NCBI GenBank assembly: GCA_004794785.1 | Contig: SJOL01006493.1 | Coordinates: 191,595-255,594 of the forward strand | Length of the DNA stretch: 64,000 bases | Origin: Opisthorchis felineus | Lineage: Eukaryota; Platyhelminthes; Trematoda; Opisthorchiida; Opisthorchiidae | Reading direction: 5' to 3' | In this document: piece by piece, positions 37,318 through 47,028 of the stretch | Position numbering within the stretch: position 1 is the first letter of the stretch | Layout of the letters: each line of letters starts with the position of its first letter | Notes under the pieces: model-generated | Databases searched by the model: none | What the model saw: only the letters and a program-made list of their open reading frames with translations | What the model was told of the DNA's origin: nothing | Made by a program: the position numbers and the translations under genes

Positions 37318-38330
37318 GTATTTAACGTACACATTACTCCATGTAATTCTAACGAATCAATTGCCAATAGTATCTTGAAATCTCAGTAAGCCAATAGCGG
37401 TGTCATCGACAGAGTTTGAGTTTCGCCCATGGAACTCTGCAACACTTGAGTCCCATTTGTCCCCCTGATTAAGACTCTACATACTTTAATTTTCGACAAG
37501 CATTGCATACGGGGGCATTTCATCCTGGCATACACATATCCACCATCACGGCTGACAAAGAGACGCTGCCTGGCAAACTAGCATATTCCGTCGGACTCCC
37601 AATTGCACAGGAAATCTGACCTTGACAACACTAATCGCGATTCGCGACAGAAGATCAATTGATCTGGAAGGATGTTGTCAAGGGAGTAGAAACATGTACA
37701 ACAAGCTGAATGTATGTCCCAGCCATGATGTGCGAAGGCGTGCTAAGGACTTCATCTAGAAAGTTGTTGCATAACGGATTCCACTTCGCGTTTATGAATG
37801 ATCAGGCTAAGATTGCCAATTTCTCCATAATTCACCAGCATGAGAATCCGGTCACTAGTTTTCCGCGTCAGACTCTTCGCAGAAAAATGTAACTGAGCAG
37901 ACCTCTATCAAATGAGCATGTGAGCATCACTGTAGTATTGCTGACTACAGCAGCAGCTTCTAAAAGAACAGTTAGAGAAAGATCAAAAAATAAAAGCCAT
38001 TAGAACACATCCACATACAAAAAATGATTGCTCAACTGGAGTGCCAAAGGCGAGGATATACCAGAGAGACGTGGGGCAAAAATCAATAACGCAATCTGAG
38101 GACACGATTGTGACAGGCAGATGCGACATATTAATGTATGTTCCCAATGGCCCGGTATCTTACTCTATTAAAAGGATTTACTGCGCACACGCGACACTCC
38201 TACTTGCTTTACAAGCAATGCTAGAAGTCGGGTTCTCCAACACCCTCCTAAATTTTCTTCCGGAAGTTGTACTGTCGGACACGGTCTCACTCTGGAGGGT
38301 CGCCGGAAAACCACTAACAATGATGGTTAC

Positions 38331-38425
38331 GTAGGTCCAGTTTGGTTTAGTTAGCAGTTTGGTTAGTTCTGGATGTAGTGAAGTCAATGTTTGAATGTCT
38401 CCTTTTTCGGCCGGTAATTGGATTA
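38331..38425 (-). CDS. Candidate internal exon, unknown protein
   Basis: On the minus strand CACCTGCAG (acceptor) and TAC|GTAACC (donor, 38330) bound 31 codons, IQLPAEKGDIQTLTSLHPEL followed by TKLLTKPNWTY. The open frame continues beyond the donor, so retention or a different border is possible. It starts with two bases that complete a split codon, compatible with the phase-1 end of the candidate exon at 48538. Confidence 0.36.
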
Positions 38426-39136
38426 CTGCAGGTGAGCTAGCCGTCAATGCCTATCTTTTCAGCCGGTCCGGCTATACACTTGACGATAATGGAGAAGGAT
38501 GGGACGGAAACGCGTAAGTTGCCACTGACCACATTTTCAATATCCTATTGGCGGACGAGCTGATATTAGTGTTTTGTGCTTCTAGTGGACTGGAGTTATT
38601 TGTGATCCTATAAGCTGTGGTGTTGTATCTTGGACTTCAAATTCGCGGTCCTCAAATATTCTGTGGTGAGATCCTTCTGGAGCTGAATCCAGCAGTCTTG
38701 TGCTTACGTTTGGGTCACCAGCTGGGCTTAGGTGTCACAAATACCAAAATTTTGAGTTCACTGACAGGGTTTCGTACGCACATCAATAGAACCCGCATAC
38801 AAAGTGCGTGCAATGGAAATCTGTTGCCAAGCTTATTTCGTGGTGTGAACCCTAGGGATTCCGGGTGAACTGAGCGTGGAGATATGAAGAATGATTCCGC
38901 AGTGTCTGTGGCCGTTGCTGACGAAACAACCGTAGATATTACACCAGATGGCAATAAATGGCAAATGGATCTGTTAGTCCATAGATGGTACATAGATGGT
39001 GCTAGCAACGAGATGAGGATGTGAAGAACGAACATAAAGAAGAAAGGAGACGTCAGTAGTATCTTTTTTTCCTCACCTGCTTCGCTGAATACTCTGTGAA
39101 TGTCTTTGAATGAGCCAAAGTACAGCTCACTAGGTT

Positions 39137-39860
39137 ATGGAGGCGCGCGAACCGTCCCACCGGGTTAAGGTCCAGTGTCTTCGTGATGGACAGCATAAAA
39201 CTTCAGGTGAAAAGGTCATCTGCACGGATCGGGAAGCTTTGTGGGTCCAGAGTATTGAAGAGAAGGCCAGAAATTATGGGAATGTGCATAAACTATTTCA
39301 GATGATACGCGTAAGGGGCCCAAAGAGCACTTCGGTGAGCAAAATACTCACTGATAACAATGGCATGTATATCTTGAAAAACGAATGGCGCCTGAGTAGA
39401 TAGGCTGAACACTTTCAAAAACAATCTAACTGGCCATCTGCACTTGCTCAGCCAGATTTCCGACCTGCAATGCAACCACGAACTGTGAAGTTGGAACCCT
39501 CGACGGCTTCGGAAATAGGCTAATGCCTTTTCTTCCTCAAGTAACACCAAGCTGCTGGTCCTGACGAACTCCCACGATCTTTGTTCAGAAATGGAGTTGA
39601 TATCCTCAGTCGGTGCTTGTACAACTAATTTGTCTCTATCTTGGCGAAAACGACCGTCCCAATCATCTGGGGGTAAATCAATAGTGCTGCCCATTTTCAA
39701 CAAGGGTGCTTGCAATGAGTGTACCAATCACAGAAAAAGTAACTTCAACCCGATTGCAAGCAAACTATGTGTCGCTTATTCTACGTCGTCTTACGAAGTC
39801 ATGTGGTCGCAGTCGCCCAAGTTGATTAGCGCATACACGTCCACTGTCCCCCTCGCGCCT
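39137..39860 (+). mobile_element. LINE (RTE/CR1-like) fragment, 5' part of the RT ORF, decayed
   Basis: Frame-shifted translations match the linker and RT start of trematode non-LTR retrotransposons. The landmarks are TDREALWVQSIEEKARNYGN and VHKLFQMIRVRGPKS (the K-x-LF-x-LI-R-GP landmark), then ILTDNNGMYILKNEWRLSR-AEHF, QSNWPSALAQPDFRP, HQAAGPDELPRSLFRNGVDI (the GPDE/LP motif), LSWRKRPSQSS and KSIVLPIFNKGACNECTNHR (the VPIFKKG.. motif before RT block 1). Several stops and frameshifts show that it is dead. The continuation is displaced to 41140 by an inserted element. Confidence 0.85.
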
Positions 39861-40059
39861 GGTTTTGTTCCACATGTCACAACTTGTATCACGAAACAAC
39901 ACCTGCACCTACAATCTTTATTTGTTTTGCCTGTCGCACAATTACGCGTCAACGTCGTGCCAACGAATACGACCTTTGGCCAACAACAGGTTCCGTGAAC
40001 TAGTTAAGGGCGCAATGTAATTTCACACTAGAAATTTCCCCTAGGAATTTATAAGGACC

Positions 40060-41040
40060 GAACTCGGCCAACCAAAGAAGACACGCGCTCAACACTCTCA
40101 ACACTATTGGTTGTTGATCAGGTGGCTGTTGATCTGTTCGCCGAGCTTGGCAATTGGCTTGCAAACGTTTCGTCACCTTACGAGGAGACATCATCAGTGC
40201 GCAGTTGGGTGGGCACTTCTTCCTTGCCTGCGTGCGTTTATACAGCATTTGAAGACCATCTGTTATCTTCTTACGTGATTGGCTACTTGGGATGTAGCGA
40301 TTTTTGTGAAACTATTGGTCCGTTTGTAATCGTTGTTGCGTTGTGGTCTGCGTTACTTTGTGTTGATTGGCTATCCCAACGCCTTCTATTTTTAGTAGTT
40401 TGTTCTCTCGCCTTGATTGGCATTCCGTCGTGGTCTGACCTTCTCGAGCTTGATTGGCTGGTTGCATCACCCCATTTTCTCCATTGTAGCGGTTAGTGGT
40501 TCCGCGTCCGCCGGTCGATTTGGTGCTGTGTTTCATTGGTTTGGCGCCTCCTCCAATTAAACTGATGTGTCCGTTTGAATGGGGTTTTCCTGCTTCTCTT
40601 ATGAGTTCCTCGTCTGGTCACTTTTGCAGCTCAAAGCTCTGTGGTTCTGGTGTTCTCTTGCTCATAGTGGTTGGTGAATTGGATCAATTTCGATATGTTT
40701 GTTGATAACTTCTTCAGTGGAGTACCACGCTTTCATAAATTTCACGTTCTTTCTTCGTTCTTGCTTGGGCCAGTATGCGAAAACCGCCCCAGTCGAACTC
40801 GAGTCCTTCCTGATCTTTGCGTATGGAGATGAGGGGAAATTGATCGTGTCTTTCAGTGGCGAGCTTGTGTTCGTGTATTCTGGCGGAGAGCTTCCTTCCC
40901 GTTTGTCCTATATACTGTTTGTCGCAGTCCTTGCATTGGATCCTGTAAATGACATTGTTCCTCGTCATTGGATCTTTTCACACTTTTCTCCACATTTCAT
41001 ATTGCCCTTATTTTATACATGGAGCATTTCGATTCTGTAA
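40060..41040 (-). mobile_element. Penelope-like element, 5'-truncated copy with GIY-YIG endonuclease
   Basis: On the minus strand the frame at 40968-40714 encodes a GIY-YIG endonuclease: NNVIYRIQCKDCDKQYIGQT, then GRKLSARIHEHKL and LAQARTKKEREIYESV. It matches the C-terminus of the copy at 61607-62726 almost residue for residue; the motif INKHI-ID-QPL and a Pro/Thr/Gln-rich tail follow in another frame. The RT domain is absent, so the copy is 5'-truncated near 41040. The 3' end carries a hammerhead-like motif (40161-40200) and AT-rich terminal sequence. The element lies in antisense orientation between the two halves of a LINE. Confidence 0.88.
40161..40200 (-). ncRNA. Hammerhead-ribozyme-like motif in the Penelope-like 3' terminal region
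   Basis: Minus-strand order: GCA, core CTGATGA, an extra T, GTCTCC-TCGTAA-GGTGAC (stem II with one T-T mismatch), GAAAC, GTT and TGC. GCA/TGC gives the start of stem I and AC/GT a two-pair palindromic stem III, so the cleavage site would follow the T before TGC. Hammerheads are known at the termini of Penelope-like elements. The additional base between core and stem II is unusual. Confidence 0.6.
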
Positions 41041-41139
41041 ACTACTTTCAACCACAGTAAAGACTTACTAGTGCATACACCTGAATTGTACTACGGCTAT
41101 CATAACCCATGCACTAATAATGTAAAGACGTGAACCGAG

Positions 41140-42430
41140 TACTACATGCAGGACTCCAGACGGGAAGGGTTGTGTGGTTCACATCTTCACACCCCGTCAA
41201 GTGTTAAAAAACGGCATACGCACAGACGCCATGCAATCTCGGTGCTCTTTGACTTCAAGAGTGTGTTCGATACTATCGACCAGTTAGTTCCTTTCAACAC
41301 ACTTGCACAACAGCGTATGGCCCCAGACTTTCGTGAATACCATGCACTGTTTGTATTCACATGCCTTCGGGCGCGTGGGACTGTACTGGAAATTCTCCAA
41401 AACTTTCCCACAAGCAGTGGTGTGCGACAACGATGTCCACTGTCTCCATTTTTGTTTAACTTCGCCACTGACGAGATAATGGGGTGAACCCTGGAAGGGT
41501 CTCTGTATTCAGATCTATTCGAGAATGAACACTGTCGACATGGACGATGCAGATGGCATTGTTAACAGTTTGGAAAAAGTGGAAGGAGCGCAAAAACTGC
41601 TTGAAAATCGACATTTGCTTCAAACTCACAAAACACAGATTCGTGCTGCTGAAAGTACAGTCATTGGACATGCCTTTGTGGATTCAGGGAGTGACTTTAG
41701 AAGTTGTGCAACTCTATACGTATCGCGGAAGTTGCATTATCTCTAACTTTCACCAGCTATGTCATCAAAAACCGTATCGCCGGGCCTCAAAAATGAGTGA
41801 ATCAGAGAGTAATGGGGCTATATTGTAGTACGGTTTAGAGACTTGAACACTATGGGCAGATGACTTGTGATTTCTTCAGGTCTTTGACTACTGATGCCTA
41901 AGAACCATAACTGCAGTCGGTTGTAACCAGAGGACCCTTAATAAGGTGATAAGAAGAAGGGGTTTTCATGAACAAGAGGAGGATTCACTCAAAGGATGTG
42001 TCCAGCACTGCAAGCTGATGTGACTGGGTCATGCGTTACGCATGTCGAGTTACCACCTACCGTAGCAAGTGCTGTTTTCCATGCCTAATTTGAGGTGGCG
42101 GAAACCTGGAGGTGGACGGAATTTGACATCGAAGAAGGGAACGAAGAATGTTACGAAAAGTTTGGTTTTTGTTTTCCCTTCAGGATGAAGTCTACCTGAC
42201 CTTTATTGGGCTTGACCGGAGATACTGAATGACATGATGATTAAGCAATGTCAGTGGCATTCAAGCTGTAAGTTTCTATCCGGATTGTCTAACTTAACTT
42301 TGAAGGCATGGGCACCTAGAGTCCTAGTTCTCACTTCCTGTCCAACTTCCTTATTTTCATTGTAAGGCAATGAGGCACCAGTGTTCACATCTGGCGTTTC
42401 TGTCAATGATGACGACGATGAGTTTTTGTA
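41140..42430 (+). mobile_element. LINE (RTE/CR1-like) fragment, RT motifs and C-terminus, decayed
   Basis: This continues the LINE from 39860. The frame at 41146-41487 gives RRHAISVLFDFKSVFDTIDQ (RT block A, one catalytic Asp region), then SSGVRQRCPLSPFLFNFATD (block B; the usual RQGCPLSP has Arg for Gly). Beyond this the block C YADD site is lost in frameshifts. Later fragments match the typical C-terminus: CLRTIT, HCKLMWLGHALRMSSYHLP, and QCQWHSSCKFLSGL. It ends with a tail containing GATGACGACGATGA at 42408-42421. No continuous ORF remains. Confidence 0.85.
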
Positions 42431-42965
42431 AGTGAACTATTTCGCATCCCCGGTTTGCGCATGCTGCGTACGAAACCATGTCTGCATCAGGTCCACGTAA
42501 GATTTTCATGCGATGACACTGGATTTCAAACAGGGGGTTCCACTCACCACATATTCCACGGAGTTTAAAAGGTGTTCCCTACTTGAAACCCCATGGTTTC
42601 CTTGTCGAGACTTAATTACTGTGTTTTGTGTATTCATGGGGTCCCAGTTTCTGCATTAACAGAGGAACTTTTATTTTTTCATTGAGTTTTCGGCCATGAA
42701 CCAAGAAAATATCCTCACAGGATTTATACCACGAGATGAAGATAGTTCCACTGACGGAGTCATAGCGGAACTCCCGAACGGTGGTACTTGGTGTTTTCCT
42801 CAAGTGATATTCACTTTCTGATTTTATGCTGTTTTTGCTGGTTGATCCAAACTTGAAGAGAAAAGTTTCCAATAACTTGATTTCCCCTTGCTGGTGGGCC
42901 CTCAGAGCCTCCTGCTGTTCATGCATGAGCTGATGTAATTCAGCTCTCCATCCCTGTCGTCCGAA
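42395..42965 (-). mobile_element. Ty3/Gypsy retrotransposon gag fragment
   Basis: The minus-strand frame starts with a Gln/Glu-rich coiled N-terminus (ELHQLMHEQQEALRAHQQGE). It continues with the gag landmark EFRYDSVSGTIFISWYKSCE, then DIFLVHG and KVPLLMQKLGPHEYTKHSN, as in trematode Gypsy gag. After a stop and frameshift a second conserved gag segment follows at lower coordinates: NPLFEIQCHRMKI and DADMVSYAACANRGCEI. No nucleocapsid zinc finger or pol is attached, because the fragment runs into the end of the LINE at about 42.4 kb. Confidence 0.8.
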
Positions 42966-43549
42966 TGTTATGACTTCTTTGAGTGTGCATCATGCCTTTG
43001 TGCGAATAGCCGTTTCATGCAGTCAGGAACGATGACTGGTCGACTGGAGTGCAGACGACAAGGCTAAACAAAATTGATGTGGAACAAACCGCCTCATTTC
43101 GCGTGTACGGGACTTGTGCACGGAACTCTTAAATACTACCACGCTATGCTGACCGCAATAAAGAAGGAATGGTCATCTGATGCTAAACGAAGATCTCCAG
43201 AATTCTCATGGGGATCCAACACGATAATATCCTCAACACTACGAAGTTTCGGACTTGCTGACGTACACCAGAGCCATATGGTCATTTGTCAGGAAGGTCA
43301 GATTCCTATAAACAGTCCCAGAATGCCCGAAACCTACTGAGACCCTCAAACCTCACCAAAATCGTAGCAAGGAGGGCGTCAGGCATCCGGGCCGGAAAAG
43401 TATGCTGCCGACTGGGCGCTCAAGCAGACAATCAGTTCAGCAACGGCCGACGATGATGAGTGTTCACCTAAAGCCGATCGAGCAAACTGGGTTCAAGGTC
43501 AAAAGTGCTCTTTGAATATCGAGATGCTCCTGTCATTTTTGCCCTCGCT

Positions 43550-44240
43550 CGTTCGGAATAAAGCTTTTGTGTTCCTTGTTGGTGAGTCTTTTTCCGACAT
43601 TAAGACACTGGAGCGGGGACAGAAGTTAGTTACAACAGTACTGATAGGATGGAGTCTTTTGCACGTCAAATATAACATCAGGAGATTCTGTAGTAAATGT
43701 GTCCACAAAATCCTCATCACCCCATGGCCGGAATATGCACAGCCATGGCGACGTACACATGCTGAACATTGTGGGTTACTGATGGAAGACTTTTATGAGT
43801 TAATCCTAATTGATTCATACTCTAAGTAACCTGAGGTTTCCATCACTAAATCGGTACCGAGCGGGCTTGCAATAAAGGTATTAAGGAAGAGTTTCAGCCG
43901 CGAAGGGAATCCGCCGGCCCTGCTAACAGCAGCGGTAGCTCATTTTATCTCGCTAGAACGAAACTGTGGTTGAATTCAGTGGAATTCCACTGTCTAAGAA
44001 CACCACCCGGCTGAAGCGCCTCCAGTGGAGCTACCGAAAATCTGGTGGGAGAGTTAAGATATGCTATAAAATTTGCCAGTCAACAGACTTTTGATGAGCT
44101 AGACAAATTTTTGGGTAATTTCCCACTTCAATACCTTAACACTGCACAGGCGGCAACTAAACAAATATCTTCATCTTCAGATCTCGAACGCTTTGCGCTT
44201 CATTGCAGTGTTTCTTTGTCTACCAAGCATTGAACAGAAG
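43550..44240 (+). mobile_element. Ty3/Gypsy retrotransposon integrase fragment
   Basis: Plus-strand frames give the end of the integrase zinc-binding region (FCSKCVHKI), then the catalytic-core start PWPEYAQPWRRTHAEHCGLL and LILIDSYSK with an in-frame stop. After that come EVSITKS and LRKSFSREGNPPALLTAAVA. After a frameshift come CLRTPPG, GATENLVGELRYAIKFASQQ and TFDELDKFLGNFPLQYLNTA. The Asp after LIL-I is present, but the second Asp (in the SDNG motif) has become TAAV, so it is inactive. It points away from the gag fragment at 42.4-43.0 kb, so the two are not one colinear element. Confidence 0.82.
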
Positions 44241-44534
44241 AGTAGTCCTCCTGGGGTCATTCTTCAGATCAGCCAGTCACTGACATTAAAAGTTCTGATT
44301 CATCTCGCCATCTGGTCAGTTGAGCCCACAGATAAAGACCAAACACTTGAATTGATCTTTCACAGAACGAAGCTTGGAAAGCTCACATTGAGGATTCACC
44401 ATACCCACGTATGTAATCAAATTGTCTGCTTCTTTTTTTAACTAAAGTGAATTATTAGTACCGACCAATGAACAAATATTTTCAAATGCGACTTCGCCCT
44501 GTCAGGGGGGTCGGGGCAAAGTATGCTGGAAAGT
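44241..44534. other. Probable further Gypsy remnant, unreadable
   Basis: This directly follows the integrase core. The spacing fits the C-terminal part of pol, but I can identify no motif. It ends where SINE copy 3 begins. Confidence 0.3.
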
Positions 44535-44690
44535 CAGGAGGCAATGTACAGTTGTTTCATTATTACTGAAGAACACGAAGCTTCGCGAGATGCGCACTGC
44601 CGATGACTTTCAATAAGGATGAAACAGTTGTACAGTGTTCTCCCGCTTTTCAGCATAGATTGGTTTCACTGACAGAACGAAATCTCAATT
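44535..44690 (+). repeat. SINE copy 3, rearranged, decayed hammerhead
   Basis: This plus-strand copy contains GATGCGCACTG, then CCGATGA in place of CTGATGA (U4 changed), CAATAAGGATGAAACAGTTG, TACAGTG, and the tail block CAGCATAGATTGGTTTCACT. Its upstream end (44545-44570) is an inverted scrap of the same hammerhead region, so the copy is internally rearranged. Confidence 0.78.
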
Positions 44691-44844
44691 GAGGATGAAT
44701 TTGATTATCGCTCATCCCCTACTGGACACAGCTTGCAGACGAGCGGCCGAAATTTTCATCTATCACACTGAACCACAACTTCGATGTCGAATAAATCCTC
44801 AATTGGACGAAACCAAGAAGAGAATGTTATGTGGAAATTTCATC

Positions 44845-45025
44845 CTGTAAGTGGAGCCAATCTATGCTGAAAGGCCGAGAAGCACTGTACAGCTGTTTCA
44901 TCCTTATTGGGAATCATCAGCAGTGCGCATCTCACGGAATTCCGGAGAGTCTCCAACCCGCGACCTCCTGACTAGTAGTTCGAACACTTAGCCGTTCGGC
45001 CACGAGCGGCTGATCAGCAGCGTGA
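44845..45025 (-). repeat. SINE copy 4, complete-looking, with intact hammerhead
   Basis: Read on the minus strand the copy starts with a tRNA-like head (45010-44941): GTGGCCGAACGGCTAAGTG, as in Ser/Leu tRNA D-arms, then CTAGT and GGTCGCGGGTTGGAGACTC, a B-box position with one change. The hammerhead at 44926-44882 follows, then CTTCTCGGCCTTTCAGCATA and GATTGGCTCCACTTACAGG. Pol III promoter-like head plus ribozyme is the arrangement known for schistosome hammerhead SINE/satellite families. It forms an inverted pair with copy 5. Confidence 0.85.
44882..44926 (-). ncRNA. Type I hammerhead ribozyme, intact core
   Basis: Minus-strand elements in order are: stem I strand GCACTG, core CTGATGA, stem II TTCC with loop CAATAA and GGAT, core GAAAC, stem III ACAGCTGT (palindrome, with GC as a nominal two-base loop), cleavage-site A (triplet GTA), and stem I strand CAGTGC. 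The two stem I strands pair perfectly over 6 bp. All universally conserved core bases (CUGANGA, GAAA and UH) are present. The only weakness is a T-T at the base of stem II. Predicted cleavage follows the A at 44888. Confidence 0.85.
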
Positions 45026-45129
45026 TTAACTCGCACTTAGACAGGATATAGCGCCGCTTATCCTTCAATCACGAGATTCACATCACGCGGTCACACGTGT
45101 TGACTGGCTCCTCGAGCAACGACTTCACA

Positions 45130-45300
45130 GATGGAAGTTTCGCTCATCGGGTGAGATCGCGGGGGGTCGCGGGTTCGAGACTCTCCGGAGTTTCGTGAGG
45201 TGCGCACTACTAATGATTCCCAATAAGGATGAAACAGCTGTACATTGCTTCTCGGCCTTTCAGCATAGATTGGCTTCACCTACAGGACGAAAGCTCCACA
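45130..45300 (+). repeat. SINE copy 5, hammerhead with one core mutation
   Basis: This plus-strand copy has a canonical B-box-like GTCGCGGGTTCGAGACTC (45164-45181), then GTGCGCACTA, CTAATGA (G5 to A), TTCC-CAATAA-GGAT, GAAAC, AGCTGTACATTGC and the tail CAGCATAGATTGGCTTCACC. Loss of G5 should inactivate the ribozyme. Its 3' end directly abuts the minus-strand gag-like frame at 45300-45504. Confidence 0.82.
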
Positions 45301-45504
45301 AAAGTTCCCAAATCTCCTCACACTACCAACAGAGGATTTTATATTGGCTGAATCTTGAAAATTAGCTAAGCGACGTTGCTGCATGTCGCAGAGCGTCAGA
45401 GCGTTATGAAACTGTGTTATCGTGGCGGAGAGACGATCAGCCAAACACTGCATGAGATTCGGTTGCTGTTCGAGGATTGGCTTCAGCTGTCCCATCGACA
45501 GCAT
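45300..45504 (-). mobile_element. Gypsy gag-like N-terminus, truncated
   Basis: The minus-strand frame starts MLSMGQLKPILEQQPNLMQC and continues with a Gln-rich helix (FHNALTLCDMQQRRLANFQ). This resembles the coiled N-termini of trematode Gypsy gag. It is cut off by SINE copy 5 at about 45300. The GC-rich 700 bp beyond it (45505-46200) would be the position of leader/LTR sequence, but no LTR pair can be shown. Confidence 0.45.
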
Positions 45505-46797
45505 TACGATGGAAGAAGACCCTCATTGCCACTAGCAGGCGCATTGGGTTGTTTCCTGTCTGCTTTCGCCTACCGACCATGTCGGACAGAATGTTGTGTC
45601 TCTTCGCCTTCCCTGATGCTACCGGGTTACAGCCAGAAGACAAGATGGGGGCCAGAAGAAAACTGTATTAATGCAAATACAGCGTTCTATTTATATCATT
45701 CACTTGTGACCATATTTGGTGGTCGATCTGTTCTCAACCAACCAGTGTGTCTCCAGCACGGCCACACCGGTTCTCGAGCGGTTGTTTTCGTTGTCACGGT
45801 TAGTCATAGATGGCCGTCTGTGCGCTTGTGTACGGAGTGCACATGTTGCCTTGGCCATCAGATGGGCGTGAAATGCGTGTGCACTTTTTTGACCTTGCTC
45901 CGGCAAATGATGAAATCAGACGTCGTCATTCAGACGCGTGGGCGTACTCTTACGGCACTGTTTCACCACATGACTGTTCCGCTGGGCAGTAGGCTGATGT
46001 GCGGCCGTACTAGAGAATGCAGACAGTTACGTGCACTAGACGTGCATTGAACTGGGTTGTGAACTGAAGCAGAAGACCATGACAGAGAGGTCAGTTGAAG
46101 CAGGTGATAACGTGGAGAAGAGACTGCCAACTGAGCGAATGAACGTGGCCTGTCAGGTCACACGTACAACGCGTGATGTAGTCAGTGGGCCCCGCTAAGA
46201 AGCGCAGATACATGTACATATGCATTACTCTTCAAAGTGCAGGGCCATGAGAAAACACTTACGGAAAGCAGATAAAATCTATGGCTTGAGGCGGTGGGCG
46301 AAGAGTATATCACTCAGTCTGTTGCAGAATAAAACGTGGGATTCCGTCCTGATAAGGATGTAAAAGTGAACCGTCCAATTATTCCTACCACGAAAGAATT
46401 TGGCTGGTAAATTTGAGACAAGAGTTCCAAGTAGGCAACTGTGCATTAAAAGACTAAGCTGAATTATTCAGTAGTATGAATACAAGAAGGCAAATTGTAA
46501 AGTCATTATGAAATCAAACTATTTTTCATCACAGTCCTCCAAAAAAAAAACGATAAAATTAGTGTAATTTATTGGGGGGTTCGGTAGTTTTGGAGTTAAC
46601 TGCAACTCAGCGTAATTAGAATCATTTATAACCCTAATGTGATGGAATTTTCAAATGGTTTCGGTGTGTGATGTCTTGAAATAATACCGGTTACGAGTAT
46701 ATGCTACTTTGTTAGTTTCATCTGACACCCCATTCTCCTGTATCACATTCAAAGCATCATAGTTACTATCCTCAACAGAGGCATCATTGATGTATAG
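45505..46797. other. GC-rich stretch, possible retroelement leader/LTR
   Basis: A 224-codon plus-strand frame (45376-46050) is Cys/Arg/His-rich and antisense to the gag-like start. I read it as a by-product of high GC content rather than a gene. From about 46300 the sequence returns to AT-rich with no recognisable feature. Confidence 0.35.
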
Positions 46798-47028
46798 CTT
46801 GTTGATATTTTCACAATTCTTGTTTTGATTACAGTATTCACTGCATGCTCTATCACAGATAAATATATATGTCGTGGAAAGAAAGTGCACACGGAAGAGA
46901 CAAAATTTTGTGATGAAGTACGCAAGAGACTGGTTGGAACAAATAGCAGTGTTTTCAGATTAGGAACGCAAACTGAAAATTCTCCACCGCAAAACCACAA
47001 GAACAACACCAAAAGAGTTATTTGTTGA
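46798..47028 (+). CDS. Candidate 3'-terminal exon, membrane protein tail
   Basis: After a GATGTATAG acceptor the 76-codon frame starts with a hydrophobic segment, LVDIFTILVLITVFTACSI, followed by a basic juxtamembrane KYICRGKKV and a polar tail ending NNTKRVIC before TGA. This is the layout of a transmembrane segment with a short cytoplasmic tail. No family is recognised. Minus-strand frames overlap the same bases (46651-46890, 46749-47012), so strand is not certain. Confidence 0.35.
   Translation, partial: LVDIFTILVLITVFTACSITDKYICRGKKVHTEETKFCDEVRKRLVGTNSSVFRLGTQTENSPPQNHKNNTKRVIC

Noticed and set aside
40107..40496. Plus-strand 129-codon ORF
   Set aside because: It is the antisense shadow of the Penelope-like 3' region.
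45120..45150. Second hammerhead (GATGAGCGAAAC on the minus strand)
   Set aside because: Core pieces are adjacent with no stem II between them and the first base of the core differs.
45376..46050. 224-codon plus-strand ORF
   Set aside because: Cys/Arg/His-rich and without any domain. It is antisense to a gag-like start and lies in a GC-rich block where stops are rare.
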